From Treponema sp. (GTDB lineage Bacteria; Spirochaetota; Spirochaetia; Treponematales; Treponemataceae), in contig JAILQA010000468.1 of the NCBI GenBank assembly GCA_024699205.1, positions 1 to 6,773 of the forward strand: a stretch of DNA of 6,773 nucleotides, read 5' to 3'. Every line of letters starts with the position of its first letter. The stretch's first letter is position 1. A model generated the notes under the pieces. That model worked only from the letters and a program-made list of their open reading frames with translations, did no database searches and was not told where the DNA came from. The translations under genes were made by a program, and so were the position numbers. This document shows, piece after piece, positions 4,460-6,773 of this stretch.

Positions 4460-6355
4460 TTACTTTGAATTGCTGACCAGACGGAGCATATAAAGTTCGA
4501 TATATTCTTTTAAAACTTTTTCTTCGCCAATACGCTGCATATTCGGAGTTTTTACAAGGTTTTCAGCAAGACTTTCCAGCCTTTGTTTTGTAAGAGAAGA
4601 TGCGGATACTGTTCTGAGAACACGGCGTGTATAATCACGAATCAAAGAGTTTACATCATCTGTAAGATTTTTACGGTTTTCCTTGCCTATCATTTTATTC
4701 CATTGCGTAATAAGAAAATTCAGTTCACGGTCAAGATTGGAACCTTCAGGAATTAATTCCTTTGAAAGAATAATGGCTTGTTCGGCAAGTGCCTGTTGTC
4801 TGGTTAATTTTTGACCTGTATGCTGAACTTCCGCTTCTTCTTCAAATGGATTTTTTACAATTGATGGAGTCTTTTCTGCGATTTTCTTTTTATTGCGGAA
4901 TAAACCTATAAACCATGAAAGCACAGGCAGTGAATAAATAAAAGGAAGCTTTGCCTTTGCATGAGACAAAATTGATTCTCTCTTTAGAAGGAGAAGTCTA
5001 CTGTATGGAAGCAGTTTATCATCATTGAAAATCTGGAAGGAATCCATTAGTGTATCTGCACTTTTTTCGTATGCCAGAGAGGCCATGAACTTTGCTGTAA
5101 GAAGAGCATACAAAACAGGGGATTTGTCTTCAACAATCTGTTCCAGGACAGCTTCAAATTTATCATCATGAGTCATTTCTGGAAGCTTGTTGTATTCAAG
5201 CAGATTTTTGTACCATTTTTCGGTAAGATAAGTTTCAACCGAAACATGAGCTTCGTTACAAAGACGGACAACAAGAGGAATAACATTTTCCTTGTAAACG
5301 TAGTATTTATTTTCGGAAGCCACCTTAAAGACAAGCAGGGAAGGGAGAACATTTTGCTCAGCTTCTGTTGATTCTTTTGTAATAAAATCTTTTAAATCAT
5401 CTTCTGAGTACTGACCATAAAGAAGACGTCCGTTTTTATCATGGAATTTTAAAATCTGATCCTGCGAATAATAGAAGGGAGCTTTTAAAAGATTATCCTT
5501 TAATTCTTTTAGAGCTTCTTCGCGTCGTTTGCTCAATTGAATTTTCTGTTTAAGATATGTGTTGTTAATTTCTGAAATTTGAACGGACTGAAGAATATTT
5601 GTGTCTTCAATTGTTCTGTCTTGAATCTTTTCAAAATCAAGGCGCAGGTAATAACAAAGCTGATTCCACAGATAATAATCATCATCATCAGAAAATTCAT
5701 GATATTCGTTGTTTTCCGGGTCAATGTATTTAGCAAAAAAATGCTTAATAGAAATTTCCCTGTTTGGACTGGAAGAACGCAGCTTTTTATTAAGATAATC
5801 ATGAAATTCTTCTTTTTTAACGATTTTTATAATTTTTTTCTGTGCAATTTCCAGCAGAGTTTTTATTGGCACATTTGAAGGCATAAGAATCGGTGGAAGC
5901 TCACGAGCAAATTCAAGTGCATAAAGAACAGAACTTTTTTTATCTGGAGCATCAATCTCTTCTGGAATATACAAATCAGCCTTTTTTCGTTCAAGAATAG
6001 AAATCGGAAACTTCTTAGGCAATTCGATTTCAGATGGGAAAGGTTTTGATAAATCTTTAAGAATTTCTTCGTATCGCTTTTCGATAAGTGTAGTTACATA
6101 CGATACAGAAACAATGACTTTTTTATTTCCTAATGTATTAATTGCTGCTATGTGTTTTTCTTCAAGACCGGCAAGTTCTGCCAGAAGAGTGTTTGTCGGA
6201 TCACCTAGATATTTTACAAGTTCAGCCTGATCCTCAACTTTCTTTTCTGCATATTTTTTAATCCAAAGACAAAACTCTCTAAAATCAATAAAAGGAGAAT
6301 TTTGCTTTTCTGCATAATACCTTATAATTGAACTTAAATTTGAACTTGTTGCCAT
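4460..6355 (-). CDS. Hypothetical 631-residue charged protein, one hydrophobic segment
   Basis: I do not recognise a named family; the protein has the feel of a lineage-restricted spirochaetal one. It is rich in Lys, Glu and Leu and probably largely helical. It begins MATSSNLSSIIRYYAEKQNS with no signal peptide. A stretch at about 222-230 (SDDDDYYLW) is strongly acidic. Residues about 265-295 look coiled-coil-like (KQKIQLSKRREEALKELKD). The only strongly hydrophobic segment is about 469-486 (LPFIYSLPVLSWFIGLF), followed at once by RNKKK. This could be a single membrane span with the C-terminal 145 residues cytoplasmic by the positive-inside rule, or a buried helix. The C-terminal part is again helical and charged. 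No catalytic motif or Walker box is visible. ATG 6355 has no Shine-Dalgarno but has TAAAAT 7 nt upstream, so the message may be leaderless. It lies upstream of ssb on the same strand, but a 184-bp gap with its own promoter signals argues against an operon. Confidence 0.85.
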   Translation of the reverse strand: MATSSNLSSIIRYYAEKQNSPFIDFREFCLWIKKYAEKKVEDQAELVKYLGDPTNTLLAELAGLEEKHIAAINTLGNKKVIVSVSYVTTLIEKRYEEILKDLSKPFPSEIELPKKFPISILERKKADLYIPEEIDAPDKKSSVLYALEFARELPPILMPSNVPIKTLLEIAQKKIIKIVKKEEFHDYLNKKLRSSSPNREISIKHFFAKYIDPENNEYHEFSDDDDYYLWNQLCYYLRLDFEKIQDRTIEDTNILQSVQISEINNTYLKQKIQLSKRREEALKELKDNLLKAPFYYSQDQILKFHDKNGRLLYGQYSEDDLKDFITKESTEAEQNVLPSLLVFKVASENKYYVYKENVIPLVVRLCNEAHVSVETYLTEKWYKNLLEYNKLPEMTHDDKFEAVLEQIVEDKSPVLYALLTAKFMASLAYEKSADTLMDSFQIFNDDKLLPYSRLLLLKRESILSHAKAKLPFIYSLPVLSWFIGLFRNKKKIAEKTPSIVKNPFEEEAEVQHTGQKLTRQQALAEQAIILSKELIPEGSNLDRELNFLITQWNKMIGKENRKNLTDDVNSLIRDYTRRVLRTVSASSLTKQRLESLAENLVKTPNMQRIGEEKVLKEYIELYMLRLVSNSK

Positions 6356-6362
6356 AATTAGT

Positions 6363-6368
6363 ATTTTA
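6363..6368 (-). promoter_or_regulatory. -10-like box of the 631-codon gene
   Basis: TAAAAT (5 of 6) on the minus strand ends exactly 7 nt before ATG 6355. The best -35 at 17-nt spacing (TAGTTA, 3 of 6) is poor. With no Shine-Dalgarno, the placing suggests a transcript that starts at or next to the ATG. Confidence 0.4.
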
Positions 6369-6410
6369 CAATAAAAAATGATTTTTAACTAGTGAGAAAA
6401 CGGGGAAACG

Positions 6411-6419
6411 TGTTAGAAT
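6411..6419 (+). promoter_or_regulatory. Extended -10 of the RNA ligase-like gene
   Basis: TGTTAGAAT holds TAGAAT (5 of 6) preceded by the TGn extension. The hexamer ends 7 nt before ATG 6427. No fair -35 is seen at 16-18 nt, which an extended -10 can tolerate. No Shine-Dalgarno is present, so this too may be a leaderless start. It lies about 43 bp from the oppositely directed -10 box at 6363-6368. Confidence 0.45.
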
Positions 6420-6426
6420 ATTTTAA

Positions 6427-6773
6427 ATGAATATGAAACAAAATATTTTTCCACAACAGACGCATTTTATCGGGGTTTTGCTCCCTGAAGATTTAACACT
6501 TACACTTGAAGATTGCCGCAGATATATGAAAGAAGCTTACGGTTGTAAATCAGGCTATGGTACGCCTATTCATGTAACGCTGGTTCCGCCTTTTCGTCTA
6601 CAGGAAGAATTTTCTACTGCTGATTTAGCGAGGGCAATTGAAAATAAAGTGTGTGATAATAAAGCAGATAAAGAAGGGATTGAAACTGCAAAAAAGTTTA
6701 CCGCACATATTGATAATTTTGATGCATTCGGTGACCGCACGATTTTTGCAAAGGTGATTCCGGGAAAGCAGTG
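6427..6773 (+). CDS. 2'-5' RNA ligase/cyclic phosphodiesterase-like protein (partial)
   Basis: The first 115 residues are present and the window ends inside the gene. HFIGVLLPEDL at about 13-23 is the opening strand of the 2H phosphoesterase fold. PIHVTLVPPF at about 47-56 contains the first catalytic HxT motif (H49, T51), in the form typical of LigT/2_5_RNA_ligase2 proteins. IDNFDAFGDRTIFAKV at about 95-110 matches the family pattern in which a Phe-rich stretch precedes a strand ending in a valine. A second HxT/S motif should follow beyond the window. Members act on 2'-5' linked or 2',3'-cyclic phosphate RNA ends, but the natural substrate is often unknown. ATG 6427 is preferred over ATG 6433 because of the extended -10 7 nt upstream; a two-residue difference changes little. 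It is divergent from the 631-codon gene across 71 bp. Confidence 0.8.
   Translation, partial: MNMKQNIFPQQTHFIGVLLPEDLTLTLEDCRRYMKEAYGCKSGYGTPIHVTLVPPFRLQEEFSTADLARAIENKVCDNKADKEGIETAKKFTAHIDNFDAFGDRTIFAKVIPGKQ

Noticed and set aside
5533..5878. Open frames on both strands inside the 631-codon gene
   Set aside because: They are short, rich in Phe, Ile and Asn as expected for out-of-frame AT-rich DNA, and have no ribosome binding sites. Similar shadows inside the U32, ssb and lamin-tail genes were dropped for the same reason.

Overview
This is an AT-rich bacterial window with five substantial genes plus the last codons of a sixth. The lineage looks like a spirochaete, most likely Treponema-like. 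That is an inference from the low GC, the loose lipobox of the first full gene, the long U32 protein and the large charged protein without a recognised family; no single marker here settles the taxon.

Layout from left to right. Positions 2-88 are the 3' end of an unrecognised + strand gene. Positions 89-265 form a control region with a conserved dyad element, a TATAAT box, a (TA)5 tract and a strong 13-bp hairpin just before a ribosome binding site. Positions 266-1432 (+) encode an exported, probably lipid-anchored protein with a bacterial Ig-like domain (Big_5/SbsA type) followed by a lamin-tail-like domain. Positions 1509-3779 (+) encode a U32-family protein of the RlhA/TrhP type, probably an RNA hydroxylation factor. 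It converges, with a 13-bp gap, on an ssb gene at 3793-4275 (-). Behind ssb on the same strand lies a 631-codon gene of unknown function (4460-6355, -). A 71-bp divergent spacer separates that gene from the start of a 2'-5' RNA ligase/cyclic phosphodiesterase-like gene (6427 onward, +), which the window end cuts.

The main observation is a 33-nt element present twice, at 130-162 (+) and 4356-4388 (-), identical at 31 of 33 positions. Each copy lies about 100 nt upstream of a gene and points the same way relative to it: the lamin-tail protein in one case, ssb in the other. Each contains an imperfect dyad GTCnnAAA-N7-TTTnnGAC just upstream of a -10-like sequence and in place of a recognisable -35. 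Both leaders then carry an inverted repeat and a Shine-Dalgarno, followed by the same 12 nt across the start codon. This suggests that an SSB and a surface protein are under one regulator, perhaps a DNA-uptake or stress regulon.

The other three gene starts lack a Shine-Dalgarno, and each has a -10-like hexamer ending exactly 7 nt before the ATG, as expected for leaderless mRNAs. The window may therefore hold two styles of gene start. No tRNA, rRNA, CRISPR array, insertion sequence or phage gene was found.
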